DNA of 64,000 nucleotides, taken from NCBI RefSeq assembly GCF_014205015.1, contig NZ_JACHMO010000001.1, forward strand, positions 8,122,001 to 8,186,000. The letters run 5' to 3'. The notes beneath the pieces were generated by a model that had not been told where the DNA came from, ran no database searches, and worked only from the letters and a program-made list of their open reading frames with translations. The DNA comes from Saccharothrix ecbatanensis. Its GTDB lineage: Bacteria > Actinomycetota > Actinomycetes > Mycobacteriales > Pseudonocardiaceae. The translations under genes and the position numbers were made by a program. Numbering within the stretch: position 1 is the first letter of the stretch; each line of letters starts with the position of its first letter. This document shows, piece by piece, positions 43,073-51,961 of this stretch.

Positions 43073-43096
43073 GTATCACCCAAAAGTGGGTGATAC
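43073..43096 (+). terminator. Hairpin after rimJ
   Basis: GTATCACCC and GGGTGATAC form a perfect 9-bp stem around AAAAGT, 23 bases after the rimJ stop. It may terminate the galU operon or act as an operator for glpR, which starts 112 bases later. Confidence 0.5.
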
Positions 43097-43207
43097 ACCA
43101 CACTTTGGTACGTACGCCGGTCGGCGTGCCTCCGAGACAGGTGTGACTGTTGTGACTAGCGTGGCACGTGCACCGAGCGCGTCGCGGGGTAGGGGGAGGT
43201 GACGGGG

Positions 43208-43918
43208 ATGCCCAGCTCGCTGATCGTCGTGGGACTGGTCGTGGCCTGGTTGGTCGTCCTCGTGCCGATGGTCGCGCGCAAGCGCGCCGACGCGACGCGC
43301 GGCAGCATGGAGGAGGAGTACGACGCCATGCCCGAGGTCGACACGGAGTTCGAAGCCGAGTTCGAGGACTACGACGAGTACGACGACGAGCCGGACGAGT
43401 ACGTCCCGCCCAGGGTGTTCCGCCCGGGTCGTGGCGGCTACGACCCGGAGACCGCGGCGATCGTGGCGCAGGCGAAGTACGCCTTCCGCCGCCGCGTCGT
43501 CGGCACGCTGCTGCTGACCGCGTTGGTCACCGGCGTGATCGCGGGCGTGCTCTACCCGCTGGCGTGGTGGGCCCACGCGGCGGTGGACGCGACGCTCGTC
43601 GCCTACCTCGGCTACCTGCGCCGCCAGGTGCGGATCGAGGAGGACATCCGCGCGCGCCGCCAGTCCCGGACGGCACAGGCCCGCCGCCGTTCCGCGCGCC
43701 AGTCCGGCGGGGCGCAGCCGCACCTCGTCACCGAGCAGTCCGCGCCCTCGGCCGAGGGCGAAACGTCCCGTGACCAGCCCCGCCTGGCCCCGCAGCCCCG
43801 GTTCCAGCACCAGGTCCGCCCCGGCACCGTCGTGGTTGACGTGGACGACGAGGACCCGGTGTTCGTGGAGCTCGACGGCCCCGAAGCGCTCCCGTACCGG
43901 CGGGCGTCCGGCGAGTAG
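43208..43918 (+). CDS. glpR: GlpR/SepX-like division-associated membrane protein
   Basis: A 236-residue protein with an N-terminal helix (SSLIVVGLVVAWLVVLVPMV), a very acidic region (EAEFEDYDEYDDEPDEY), two further helices (VVGTLLLTALVTGVIAGVLY and AAVDATLVAYLGYL), then a basic and disordered tail ending VFVELDGPEALPYRR. This architecture and the genomic position match the gephyrin-like molybdotransferase receptor GlpR of Corynebacterium and SepX of Streptomyces, which act at division sites. GGGGGAGG precedes ATG 43208. Confidence 0.85.
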   Translation: MPSSLIVVGLVVAWLVVLVPMVARKRADATRGSMEEEYDAMPEVDTEFEAEFEDYDEYDDEPDEYVPPRVFRPGRGGYDPETAAIVAQAKYAFRRRVVGTLLLTALVTGVIAGVLYPLAWWAHAAVDATLVAYLGYLRRQVRIEEDIRARRQSRTAQARRRSARQSGGAQPHLVTEQSAPSAEGETSRDQPRLAPQPRFQHQVRPGTVVVDVDDEDPVFVELDGPEALPYRRASGE

Positions 43919-43919
43919 C

Positions 43920-43942
43920 GGGGGGTGGCAAAACCACCCCCC
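43920..43942 (+). terminator. Hairpin terminator after glpR
   Basis: A perfect 9-bp stem (GGGGGGTGG / CCACCCCCC) around CAAAA, directly after the glpR stop and before the tRNA gene. Confidence 0.75.
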
Positions 43943-43989
43943 GGCTCCTGATATGCTTCCTCCCGCACGACGGCAAGACAACAGAACAC

Positions 43990-44062
43990 GGGGCTGTAGC
44001 GCAGTTGGTAGCGCGACTCGTTCGCATCGAGTAGGTCAGGGGTTCGATTCCCCTCAGCTCCA
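43990..44062 (+). tRNA. tRNA-Ala(CGC)
   Basis: A 73-base cloverleaf. Acceptor GGGGCTG pairs with CAGCTCC including the G3-U70 wobble that identifies alanine tRNAs. The anticodon stem ACTCG/CGAGT encloses loop TTCGCAT with anticodon CGC (44023-44025). T-arm CAGGG/CCCTC-like with GTTCGATTC. CCA is not encoded. It reads GCG codons, common in this genome. Confidence 0.95.
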
Positions 44063-44080
44063 CAACTGAACGTAGTACGA

Positions 44081-44117
44081 GGATCGCCCGCTACCTGCGG
44101 TAGGTAGCGGGCGATCC
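44081..44117 (+). terminator. Long hairpin terminator after tRNA-Ala
   Basis: A perfect 16-bp stem (left arm GGATCGCCCGCTACCT) with a 5-base loop, 19 bases after the tRNA. The following 245 bases up to the next start show no further feature I can name. Confidence 0.8.
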
Positions 44118-44362
44118 TGCGTTGAGGCGGCCGCATGGTCGCCTGGCCATTGGTCGCAGGCCCGTCCTTGAAGAAGTAATCAGCCGTGCAGGCTTATTAA
44201 CGGGGTTGTGCACAAGTGTGGGGATGACTACGGCTCAAACCCGTCGAGGTATTCACCGAACTCCTCGAAGCCGATGCTTCGACCGCCTCTAGGAGCGAAA
44301 AGGTCCTTGGCGGGCAGGGGTTCGGATAGTCTGCGAAGACGCTCACGGAGTCGTTGACGCGG

Positions 44363-45595
44363 ATGGTTGTACAGGATCGTTCGAATGGACGTGCGTTGAC
44401 GGACAACGAAGCCGGCGCGTTAGCCAGGGCCCTCGACCGGCACCAGGTCGACGCGACCGCCATGGCCAACGCGCTCGTCGAACTCGACGGGCACCCGGGG
44501 CACCGGCTCTTCAGCTCCACCTTGTCCTCGGGGATCACCGCCGAGAGGTGGGCCGTGGCCGAGGTGATCTTCGCTGGCTTGTGGCGGGACTTCGACACCT
44601 ACCGCGCGGTGCTCGACGCCGCCGAACGGGTTCGGGGGCGGCGCTCCAAGCTCGGGCCGGCGGAGGTCGCCGAACTGCGACAACTGCTCGTCGAACCGTC
44701 CGTCGAGGTGTCCCGGCGGGCCGTGCCGCTGCCTGAGCGCGGGTTGACCGGGGCCGCCGAGCAGATCGAGTCGATCACCCTCGCGGCGTTGGCGGCCCGG
44801 ATGAACGACGCGTACCGGCAGGTCAGCGAGCTGGCCGTGCGGTGCGACGAGCTGAACTCCACCACCCTCAAGACTCTCGCGCCGCTGCTGGAGCAGGCAC
44901 GACGACTCGCCGAAGACGACGCCGCGCTGGAACTGGAGCCGGCCCCGGTGGTGCTGCGAGTCCGCGAGATCGAACAGCTCGCGGGCAACGACCCGCTCGC
45001 GTTGGCCGACCGATCGCTCGACGACACCCTGGCCCGGCTCAGGGCCGAGCTCGCCGAGGAACGCGCGCGGGTCGACCGGATGCTCGTGCTGCGGGAACGC
45101 TGGGAGCAGGTGCGGGCCGAACTCGTCGATGCCACGGCAGCACTCGCCGACCTGAGGGTGGCCACCGCAGACGACTACGCGGCCGCCGCCGAGCGGGTCG
45201 TCGGCGACTTGCCCGCCCTGCCGGTCGACCGGGCACCGCGACTACAGGCCGCGGTAGCGCGGCTGGACGACCTGAGCTGGGCCAAGCGCGACGCCGGGGC
45301 CATCGACGTGCGGCGTGATCTCGCGGCCGCCGACGCGGAACTGCGCGCGGCACGTCAGCTGGCCACGGGGTTGTTGGAGCGGCGCGAGGAACTGCGCGGA
45401 CGATTCGGCGCTTACCAGGCCCGAGCTGTTCGGCTGGGGTTGGCCGAAGAGGGCGCGGTGATGGCCGTCGCCGAGCGGATCAAGGCGACGTTGTGGCGGC
45501 GGCCGTCCGATCTGGCCGCTGCCACCAGGGACTTGGCGGACTTTCGCCGGCTGCTCGTCGAGCCCGGCACGGACACCGGAGGCAGGTCGGCATGA
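44363..45595 (+). CDS. Helical coiled-coil protein, first gene of the pknG operon
   Basis: A 410-residue, almost entirely alpha-helical cytosolic protein. The N-terminal ~70 residues (NEAGALARALDRHQVDATAMANALVELDGHPGHRL) form a compact domain resembling effector-associated adaptor modules; this is tentative. The remainder has long heptad-rich helices (LARLRAELAEERARVDRMLVLRERWEQVRAELVDA). No catalytic motif. Its stop overlaps the pknG start (ATGA), so it is probably a scaffold or partner for the kinase. Confidence 0.75.
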   Translation: MVVQDRSNGRALTDNEAGALARALDRHQVDATAMANALVELDGHPGHRLFSSTLSSGITAERWAVAEVIFAGLWRDFDTYRAVLDAAERVRGRRSKLGPAEVAELRQLLVEPSVEVSRRAVPLPERGLTGAAEQIESITLAALAARMNDAYRQVSELAVRCDELNSTTLKTLAPLLEQARRLAEDDAALELEPAPVVLRVREIEQLAGNDPLALADRSLDDTLARLRAELAEERARVDRMLVLRERWEQVRAELVDATAALADLRVATADDYAAAAERVVGDLPALPVDRAPRLQAAVARLDDLSWAKRDAGAIDVRRDLAAADAELRAARQLATGLLERREELRGRFGAYQARAVRLGLAEEGAVMAVAERIKATLWRRPSDLAAATRDLADFRRLLVEPGTDTGGRSA

Positions 45596-47973
45596 GCCAG
45601 AAGGATCGTTGCGCGCAGCCGGGTTGTGGCGGTGCGATCGATGGCGGTTACTGCGATACGTGTGGGATGGCGGGTGCGGCGCCGGTGAGCGCGCCCACGC
45701 CGGTGCCGGTAAGCGTGCCTGCGCCGGTGTCACAACCGGTGTCGAGTGTGTGTTCGCAGCCGGGTTGTGGCGGTGCGATCGACGGCGGCTACTGCGACAC
45801 GTGCGGGATGGCCGGTGTGGCCTCCACCGGATCGGAGACCGCCGCCGAATCGGAGACCGCCGTCTCGTCCTCGGTCACCATCCCCAGCGGGCTCAGCGGC
45901 CGCGCGTCGCGCCGGACCGGCGCCACCTCCACCGCGCATGCCTCGTCCCGGCGTGGTGGCGGTCTCGGCGCGGGGCTCGTCGACGTCCCCTCGGTGCCCA
46001 TGGTCGACCCCGTCGCGGCCATCCTCAAAGACCCGCAGGTCGCCGAGAGCAAGCGGTACTGCGGCAAGTGCGACCAGCCCGTCGGCCGCGGCAAGGACGG
46101 GAAACCCGGACGGCTGCGTGGTTTCTGCCCCACCGACGGCACCCCGTTCAACTTCGTGCCGTCGCTCGCCGAGGGAACGCTCGTCGGCGGTCAGTACCTC
46201 GTCCAGGGCTGCCTCGCGCACGGCGGGCTCGGCTGGATCTACCTCGCCACCGACCGCAACGTCAACGACCGGTGGGTCGTGCTCAAGGGACTGCTCGACG
46301 TCGACGACCCGGCCGCGCGGGCGGCCGCCGAGGCCGAGCGGCGGTTCCTCGCCGAGGTGAACCACCCGAACATCGTCATGATCCACAATTTCGTGGAGCA
46401 CCCCGACGACGACGGCAAACCCATCGGCTACATCGTGATGGAGTACGTCGGCGGCTCGTCGCTGCGCAAGCTCGTGGAGGACCGCGGCAAGGCGGTCGGC
46501 CAGCGCCTCGCGCCGCTGCCGCTGCCCCAAGTCATCTCCTACGGCTTGGAGATCCTGCCCGCGCTCGGCTACCTGCACGGCCAGGGTTTGGCCTACTGCG
46601 ACCTCAAACCGGACAACGTGATCCAGTACGAACGCCGGCTCAAGCTGATCGACATGGGCGCGGTCGTGCCGTTCGGGAACGCCGACGGCTTCGACTGGTA
46701 CGGCACGCCCGGCTACCAGGCGCCGGACTTCGAGTCCGAGGGACCGTCGCCGGCCGCCGACATCCACACCGTCGGGCGCACGCTCATGGTGATGGCGCTG
46801 GGCACGTCGCCGTTGCGCGGCGGCAAGCCGGTGCCGTTGCCCGACCCGGCGGCCGAGCGGCTGCTCGCCGAGCACGAGTCGTTCCACCGGGTGTTGCTGC
46901 GCGCAACCGACCCCGATCCGAAGCGGCGCTTCGCCTCCGCCGAGGAGATGGCCGATCAGCTGACCGGCGTGCTGCGGGAGGTGCTCGCCGCCGAGGACGG
47001 CAAAGCGCGCCCCGGCGTGTCCACGGTGTTCGGTCCGTCGCCATCGGTGTTCGGCATCGGCCTGCTGGGCGACGTGGGCAGCCCCGGCCGCCCCGACCCG
47101 GTGGCGGTCGCCCCGACGCTGCCGGTTCCGCTCGTGGACACGACCGACTCGGCGGCCGGGCTGCTCGCCACGGCGTCGTCGGCGGCGCCTGAGGAGATCC
47201 TGCGTCTCGCGGCCGTCACCCCGACGCCCAGCGTCGAACTGCGGCTGCGGGTGGTTCGCGCGCACCTGGAAGTCGGCGACGTCGGTTCGGCGCAGAAAGC
47301 GTTGCAGCGTCTGCGAACCGACTTACCCGGTGACTGGCGCTGTGATTGGTTCACCGGGGTAGCGGCCTTGACCGCCGGTGACGCGCGGGCCGCGACCACC
47401 GCGTTCGACACCGTGCTCGCGACGCTGCCCGGCGAGTCCGCGCCGAAGCTGGCACTGGCCGCGGCGGCGGAGTGCGCCGGCGACGACGCTGTGGCCGGCC
47501 GCTACTACCTCCAGGTCAACCGGCCGAATCCGGACATCGCCGACGCGGCGTTCGGCCAGGCGCGGGTGGCGTTGCGCGCCGGTCGGCCCGAGGTGGCGCT
47601 GGCCGCGCTGGACACGATCGCGCCGACGTCGAGCCAGTACGTGACCGCGCAGACCGTCGCGGTGCGGGTGATGATCGGCGGTTCGGTCGACGAGGGCGTG
47701 CTGCGTGCGGCCGCCGACCGGGTCGGCAGGCTCACCCTGGACCAGGCCACGGGGCACGAGGTGCGCGCATCGGTGTTCAGGGCCGCGTTACCGCTGGTCA
47801 CGGCGACCAACGGGGCTCGCCCGCCGCTGCTCGGCAGTTCTTGGACCGAGCACGGCGTACGGGCCGCGTTGGAGACCGAGCTACGGGCGGGTGCCCGGCT
47901 GGCCACCGACGAGGCCACCAGGGTCGACCTGGTCGACCTGGCCAACGCCATCCGGCCGGTGTCATGGGTGTGA
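45592..47973 (+). CDS. pknG: PknG-like serine/threonine protein kinase with duplicated zinc ribbons
   Basis: A 793-residue soluble kinase. Residues ~7-27 and ~54-74 are two near-identical zinc-ribbon units (QPGCGGAIDGGYCDTCGMAG), encoded by a 63-base duplication 141 bases apart (from 45614 and 45755). A rubredoxin-like pair follows (YCGKCDQPVGRGK, GFCPTDGTPFN). Kinase domain ~195-460: GCLAHGGLGWIYLATD, Lys in VVLKGLL, catalytic YCDLKPDNVI, LIDMGAV. C-terminal TPR-like helices ~525-793. PknG phosphorylates FHA proteins such as GarA/OdhI to control glutamate metabolism. The N-terminal extra ribbons are not in mycobacterial PknG. Confidence 0.93.
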   Translation: MSQKDRCAQPGCGGAIDGGYCDTCGMAGAAPVSAPTPVPVSVPAPVSQPVSSVCSQPGCGGAIDGGYCDTCGMAGVASTGSETAAESETAVSSSVTIPSGLSGRASRRTGATSTAHASSRRGGGLGAGLVDVPSVPMVDPVAAILKDPQVAESKRYCGKCDQPVGRGKDGKPGRLRGFCPTDGTPFNFVPSLAEGTLVGGQYLVQGCLAHGGLGWIYLATDRNVNDRWVVLKGLLDVDDPAARAAAEAERRFLAEVNHPNIVMIHNFVEHPDDDGKPIGYIVMEYVGGSSLRKLVEDRGKAVGQRLAPLPLPQVISYGLEILPALGYLHGQGLAYCDLKPDNVIQYERRLKLIDMGAVVPFGNADGFDWYGTPGYQAPDFESEGPSPAADIHTVGRTLMVMALGTSPLRGGKPVPLPDPAAERLLAEHESFHRVLLRATDPDPKRRFASAEEMADQLTGVLREVLAAEDGKARPGVSTVFGPSPSVFGIGLLGDVGSPGRPDPVAVAPTLPVPLVDTTDSAAGLLATASSAAPEEILRLAAVTPTPSVELRLRVVRAHLEVGDVGSAQKALQRLRTDLPGDWRCDWFTGVAALTAGDARAATTAFDTVLATLPGESAPKLALAAAAECAGDDAVAGRYYLQVNRPNPDIADAAFGQARVALRAGRPEVALAALDTIAPTSSQYVTAQTVAVRVMIGGSVDEGVLRAAADRVGRLTLDQATGHEVRASVFRAALPLVTATNGARPPLLGSSWTEHGVRAALETELRAGARLATDEATRVDLVDLANAIRPVSWV

Positions 47974-48956
47974 ACGCACTGGCCGGCAGTTGCCCGGCGT
48001 GCGCCGAACCGGTCGGGCTGGGGGATCGGTTCTGCGAGGCGTGCGGCACTCCGTTGCTGCGCAAGGGCAGCACCTCCGCCGAGGCCGCCACGAAGGACGT
48101 CGTGCGTAAGTGCCCGGCGTGCGGCGCGGTGAGCGGGACCGCGACCGAGTACTGCGACGAGTGCGGGTTGCGCCTGCCGGACCCGGCCGATCGGACGACC
48201 ATCGACCTCGGCGCCTTGGCCGGGGTCAGCGACCGGGGCCTGGTGCACCACCGCAACGAGGACGCGATCGCGCTCGGCCGTCTGCTCGACGGCACCACCG
48301 CCGCTGTGGTGTGTGACGGTGTGTCCACCACGCGCCAACCCGAACGAGCCGCGCGAGCGGCGTCCGAGGCGGCGCTGGCGGTGCTGCTCGGTGTGGACGC
48401 GCCGGTGGAACCGGTCGCCCGCGTCCGCGCGGCGGTGGAGGCGGCAGGTACCGCTGTGGCCACTTTGGACGGTTCGAATCCCTCGCCGGACGGACCGTCC
48501 TGCACGCTCGTCGCCGCCTACGTCGCCGGCGGCGAGGTGACCGTCGGCTGGGTCGGTGACAGTCGGGCGTACTGGCTCGCCGGCCCGGACGGCCGCTTGC
48601 TCACCCGCGACCACTCGTGGGCCGCCGAGGTCGTCGCGGAAGGGCTCATGGACGAGGCGGCCGCGTTCGCCGACCGCCGCGCGCACACGATCACCCGCTG
48701 GCTGGGCCCGGACACGCGGCCTGATCCCGACGTCGTCTCCGTGCCCCACGACGGCGCGGGCACCCTGCTCGTCTGCTCGGACGGTCTGTGGAACGAGGTG
48801 CCGGAGGCCGGACGGATCGGCGAGTTCGCGGCGGGTGCGGGGGATGGGGCGACACCACTGGCCGTCGCCAACCGGCTCACCGAGGTCGCGCTGGCCGCCG
48901 GCGGCCGGGACAACATCAGCGTCGTCGTCATCCCTTTGGAAGGAGTACAGGTATGA
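47964..48956 (+). CDS. PP2C-type Ser/Thr phosphatase with zinc ribbons
   Basis: A 330-residue protein. Two CxxC zinc ribbons come first (SCPACAEPVGLGDRFCEACG; KCPACGAVSGTATEYCDECG), then a complete PP2C domain: RGLVHHRNEDAIALG, VVCDGVSTT, VTVGWVGDSRAYWL, LLVCSDGLWNEV and GGRDNISVVVIP. It likely removes phosphates placed by the adjacent PknG. ATG 47964 overlaps pknG by ten bases; GTG 47970 would give a four-base overlap. Confidence 0.9.
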   Translation: MGVNALAGSCPACAEPVGLGDRFCEACGTPLLRKGSTSAEAATKDVVRKCPACGAVSGTATEYCDECGLRLPDPADRTTIDLGALAGVSDRGLVHHRNEDAIALGRLLDGTTAAVVCDGVSTTRQPERAARAASEAALAVLLGVDAPVEPVARVRAAVEAAGTAVATLDGSNPSPDGPSCTLVAAYVAGGEVTVGWVGDSRAYWLAGPDGRLLTRDHSWAAEVVAEGLMDEAAAFADRRAHTITRWLGPDTRPDPDVVSVPHDGAGTLLVCSDGLWNEVPEAGRIGEFAAGAGDGATPLAVANRLTEVALAAGGRDNISVVVIPLEGVQV

Positions 48957-50230
48957 GTGCAGAAGCAGAGTTCGTCGTCACCGTCGACCAGAACGCCTAC
49001 CTTTCGGTGGGGGCGACCAGGGTGGACGCGGTCGTGGCGGTGACCGCCACCGGGGACGCGACCCCCGCGGTGCCCACCGCGGCGCTGGAGCTGCTGATCA
49101 TCGACACCTCCGGGTCGATGCAGGGCGACCGGATCGCCTCGGCGCGCGCGGCCACCGCGGTCGCGATCGAGCAGTTGCGCGACGGTGTGCTGTTCGCCGT
49201 GATCTCCGGCGCGACCAGCGCGCGGCAGGTCTACCCGAAGCGGGGCGCGGCGCGGGCCGACCCCCAGACCAGGGCCGAGGCCGTCACGGCGGTGCGCAAG
49301 CTCTCCGCGGGCGGGGGCACCGCGTTCTCCAACTGGCTGACTCTCGCGCGGCAGATCGCCGAGCAGCACCCGGGGGCGATCCGGCACGCGCTGCTGCTCA
49401 CCGACGGCCAGAACGGCGACGGTCGCGGTGTGCTGGAGCAGACCATCGAAGAGTGCATCGGCGTGTTCAGCTGTGACTGCCGCGGCGTCGGCACCGACTG
49501 GAACGTCGCGGAGGTGCGCAAGATCGCATCCGCGTTGCTGGGCACGGTGGACATCGTGGCGAAGCCGGAGAACCTGGCCGCCGACTTCCACGCGATCATG
49601 AACTCCGCGATGGGCAAACGGGTCGCGGACGTGTCGTTGCGGCTGTGGACGCCGAAGGGCGCGCAGGTCAAGTTCGTCAAGCAGGTCGCGCCGGAGGTCG
49701 AGGACCTGACCGCGAAGCGGGTGCAGACCGGGCCGCTGCACGGCGACTACCCGTTGGGCGCGTGGGGCGCGGAGAGCCGCGAGTACCACGTGTGCGTCGA
49801 GGTGCCCACGCAGGCGATCGGCGCGGAGATGCTCGCCTGCCGGGCGATGGTGGTCCGCGGCGGTTCCACGGAAACCCTTGCGCAGGGCCTGGTCCGGGCC
49901 GTGTGGACCGACGACGACGCGTTGTCGGCCAAGGTCAGCAGGAAGGTCGCGCACTACACCGGGCAGTCGGAGTACGCGGACGCGGTCGAGCACGGGCTCG
50001 CCGCCCGTCGCGACGGTGACGAGCGCACGGCCACGATGCGTCTCGGTCGCGCGGTCGCGCTGGCCACCGCGGCGGGCGACCGGGAGAAGCTCGAGATGTT
50101 GGCGAAGGTGGTCGACGTGGACGACGCCGCGACCGGGACCGTGCGGTTGAAGAGCAAGGTCTCCGACGAAGCCGAGATGGAGCTGGACATCCGATCGCGG
50201 CGGACCAGCCGGGTCCGCGGCGAGGGCTGA
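48953..50230 (+). CDS. VWA domain protein
   Basis: A 425-residue protein without signal peptide or membrane helix. The von Willebrand A domain has a complete MIDAS: LLIIDTSGSMQGDRI, Thr in GGGTAFSNW and Asp in LLLTDGQNGD. It is followed by a beta-rich middle and a helical C-terminus (AVEHGLAARRDGDERTATMRLGRAVALATAA). A metal-dependent protein-binding role is likely. GGAAGGAG precedes the ATG, which overlaps the phosphatase stop (ATGA). Confidence 0.88.
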   Translation: MSAEAEFVVTVDQNAYLSVGATRVDAVVAVTATGDATPAVPTAALELLIIDTSGSMQGDRIASARAATAVAIEQLRDGVLFAVISGATSARQVYPKRGAARADPQTRAEAVTAVRKLSAGGGTAFSNWLTLARQIAEQHPGAIRHALLLTDGQNGDGRGVLEQTIEECIGVFSCDCRGVGTDWNVAEVRKIASALLGTVDIVAKPENLAADFHAIMNSAMGKRVADVSLRLWTPKGAQVKFVKQVAPEVEDLTAKRVQTGPLHGDYPLGAWGAESREYHVCVEVPTQAIGAEMLACRAMVVRGGSTETLAQGLVRAVWTDDDALSAKVSRKVAHYTGQSEYADAVEHGLAARRDGDERTATMRLGRAVALATAAGDREKLEMLAKVVDVDDAATGTVRLKSKVSDEAEMELDIRSRRTSRVRGEG

Positions 50231-50233
50231 GCC

Positions 50234-50926
50234 GTGCCGGTATGCGCGGCCGGGCACGATTCGACGGCCACCGACTACTGCGACGTCTGCGGCCTCGTGC
50301 TCGGGGCCGCCCCGCCACCGCTTCCGGAATCGTCGGGACCTACGGCGTCCGGACCTGCGGCGTCGGCATCGGTGGTTCCGGTGGCTTCGGCGCCGGTGGC
50401 CGGGATGACCTGCGCCGGCTGCGGGGTGCCGAGGGAGGGCAGGTTCTGCGAGGAGTGCGGGTTCGACAACGACCTGCCCGCGCCTCCGCCACGGTCCGTC
50501 GCGGCCGAGCCGGCGCAGTCGTCGCTCTGGACGGCCGTGGTGCGGGCGGACCGCGCGTGGTTCGACGAGGTCCGCCGCCGTGAGGGTTCGGAGGCGGCGG
50601 ACATGGACTTCCCGCTCTACTGCCCGGAACGCCGGTTCGAGCTGGACCGCGAGCAGGTCGCGATCGGCAGGCGAAGCCGCTCGCGCGGCACCAACCCGGA
50701 GATCGACCTCGGCAGCCCGCCGCTGGATCCGGGGGTGTCCTCGCAGCACGCCGTGCTGGTGGCCCGATCCGACGGCGGCTGGGACGTCGTCGACCTCGGT
50801 TCGACCAACGGCACCTCGGTCGGTGACACGACGGACGTGATCGAGCCCAACACCCCGGTCGAGGTGCCGGCCGGGGTGCCGATCCGGCTCGGCGCGTGGA
50901 CCGTGATCACCCTGGAACGGCACTAG
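50234..50926 (+). CDS. FHA domain protein with zinc ribbons
   Basis: A 230-residue protein: zinc ribbon 1 (VCAAGHDSTATDYCDVCG), Pro/Ser/Ala linker, zinc ribbon 2 (TCAGCGVPREGRFCEECG), then an FHA domain with IGRRSRSRGTNPEIDLG, VSSQHAVLV and DLGSTNGTSV, the phosphothreonine-binding residues. As the last gene of the pknG operon it is a probable kinase substrate or reader. The GTG start is three bases after the VWA stop. Confidence 0.9.
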   Translation: MPVCAAGHDSTATDYCDVCGLVLGAAPPPLPESSGPTASGPAASASVVPVASAPVAGMTCAGCGVPREGRFCEECGFDNDLPAPPPRSVAAEPAQSSLWTAVVRADRAWFDEVRRREGSEAADMDFPLYCPERRFELDREQVAIGRRSRSRGTNPEIDLGSPPLDPGVSSQHAVLVARSDGGWDVVDLGSTNGTSVGDTTDVIEPNTPVEVPAGVPIRLGAWTVITLERH

Positions 50927-50927
50927 C

Positions 50928-50971
50928 TCGTGCGTGGCGATTCGGGTGAGCACCCGAATCGCCACGCACGA
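50928..50971. terminator. Bidirectional terminator between the pknG operon and glnH
   Basis: A perfect 21-bp inverted repeat (left arm starts TCGTGCGTGGCGATTCGG) separated by two bases, filling the gap between two convergent stop codons. Confidence 0.85.
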
Positions 50972-50974
50972 CCC

Positions 50975-51961
50975 TCAGTCGCGGTAGCGGGCCGACGGGA
51001 TCGGCGGCACCGGGTTCAGCTGGGCGCCCAGCCACTTCCGGGCGCTCGCGGCGAGACTGCCGTTGGCGCGGTCGCGTTCGAGCAGCCTGTTGACGAAGCG
51101 CACCAGGTCCGGCTGCTGGGGGTGCATCCCGACGCCGTAGTAGGCGTTGGCCAGTGGCCGGCCGACGACCCTGGTCTGCGGGTCCTGCGCGGCCATGCCG
51201 GCGAGGATGCCGTCGTCGCTGGACACCGCGTCGACCTTGCCCTGCTGCAACGCGACCATGCAGTGGGGGATGCCTGCCAGCGTCACCACGTCCAGTCCGA
51301 ACTCGGGCTTGCGCAGCACGACCTCGGTGGTGGAGCCGATCGACGTGCAGACCTTCTTGCCCGCCAGCTGCTCGATCCCGTCCACACCCGACTTCGCCGG
51401 GACCAGCAGTCGCTGCGTCGCCTCGTAGTAGCCGGTGGAGAACTCCACCGCGCGTTGCCGGTCGCAGGTCGCGCTGAACGTGTTGACCACGACGTCGACC
51501 TGGCCCTGCTCGATCAGGAGCGTCCGGTCGGCGACGTCGCGCACGACGTACTGGACCTTGTCCGGATCGCCGAGGATCGCCGCGGCGATCATGCGGACGA
51601 TGTCGATGTCGGCGCCTTCGAGCTGCCCGGTCTGCGGGTTGCGGTAGCCGAGCAGGTACTTGCCCTGGTCGACGCCCGCGATCAGCCGGCCGCGTTGCTG
51701 GATCTTCTCCATGGTCGAGCCGGACGGCATGGCGCCGGGCGACGGCAACGCCTCCAACGGGCGCAGGCTGTCCTTGATGGTGCCGCACTCCCCTTGCTTC
51801 GCCGCCGGCGCCTTGGTGTCCGCGCCGTCGGTGGTCACGGCCACGGAATCGGTGCCGTGCAACGAAGGCAGGGCAATACTGCCCACCGACAACACCGCCG
51901 CGACGGCGAGAACGACCACCGGCCGCCGGATGTCGATCTTGACTTTCGCCGGACCGGTCAT
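50975..51961 (-). CDS. glnH: GlnH-like glutamate/aspartate-binding protein
   Basis: A 328-residue family 3 solute-binding protein with an N-terminal signal or anchor (RRPVVVLAVAAVLSVGSIAL) and no lipobox Cys. Ligand-binding lobes: RLIAGVDQGKYLLGYRNPQTGQLEG, DVVVNTFSAT, AVEFSTGYYEATQRLLV and KVCTSIGSTTE. In mycobacteria GlnH senses aspartate and glutamate and signals through GlnX to PknG. It overlaps the glnX stop (ATGA) and converges on the pknG operon. Confidence 0.9.
   Translation of the reverse strand: MTGPAKVKIDIRRPVVVLAVAAVLSVGSIALPSLHGTDSVAVTTDGADTKAPAAKQGECGTIKDSLRPLEALPSPGAMPSGSTMEKIQQRGRLIAGVDQGKYLLGYRNPQTGQLEGADIDIVRMIAAAILGDPDKVQYVVRDVADRTLLIEQGQVDVVVNTFSATCDRQRAVEFSTGYYEATQRLLVPAKSGVDGIEQLAGKKVCTSIGSTTEVVLRKPEFGLDVVTLAGIPHCMVALQQGKVDAVSSDDGILAGMAAQDPQTRVVGRPLANAYYGVGMHPQQPDLVRFVNRLLERDRANGSLAASARKWLGAQLNPVPPIPSARYRD

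Noticed and set aside
43990..44117. tRNA-Ala as an attachment site for an island
   Set aside because: No second copy of the tRNA 3' end was noticed in the window, and the downstream genes are a conserved signalling locus.
45730..47265. Long minus-strand frame opposite pknG
   Set aside because: The plus strand carries all kinase motifs; the antisense translation has no domain.
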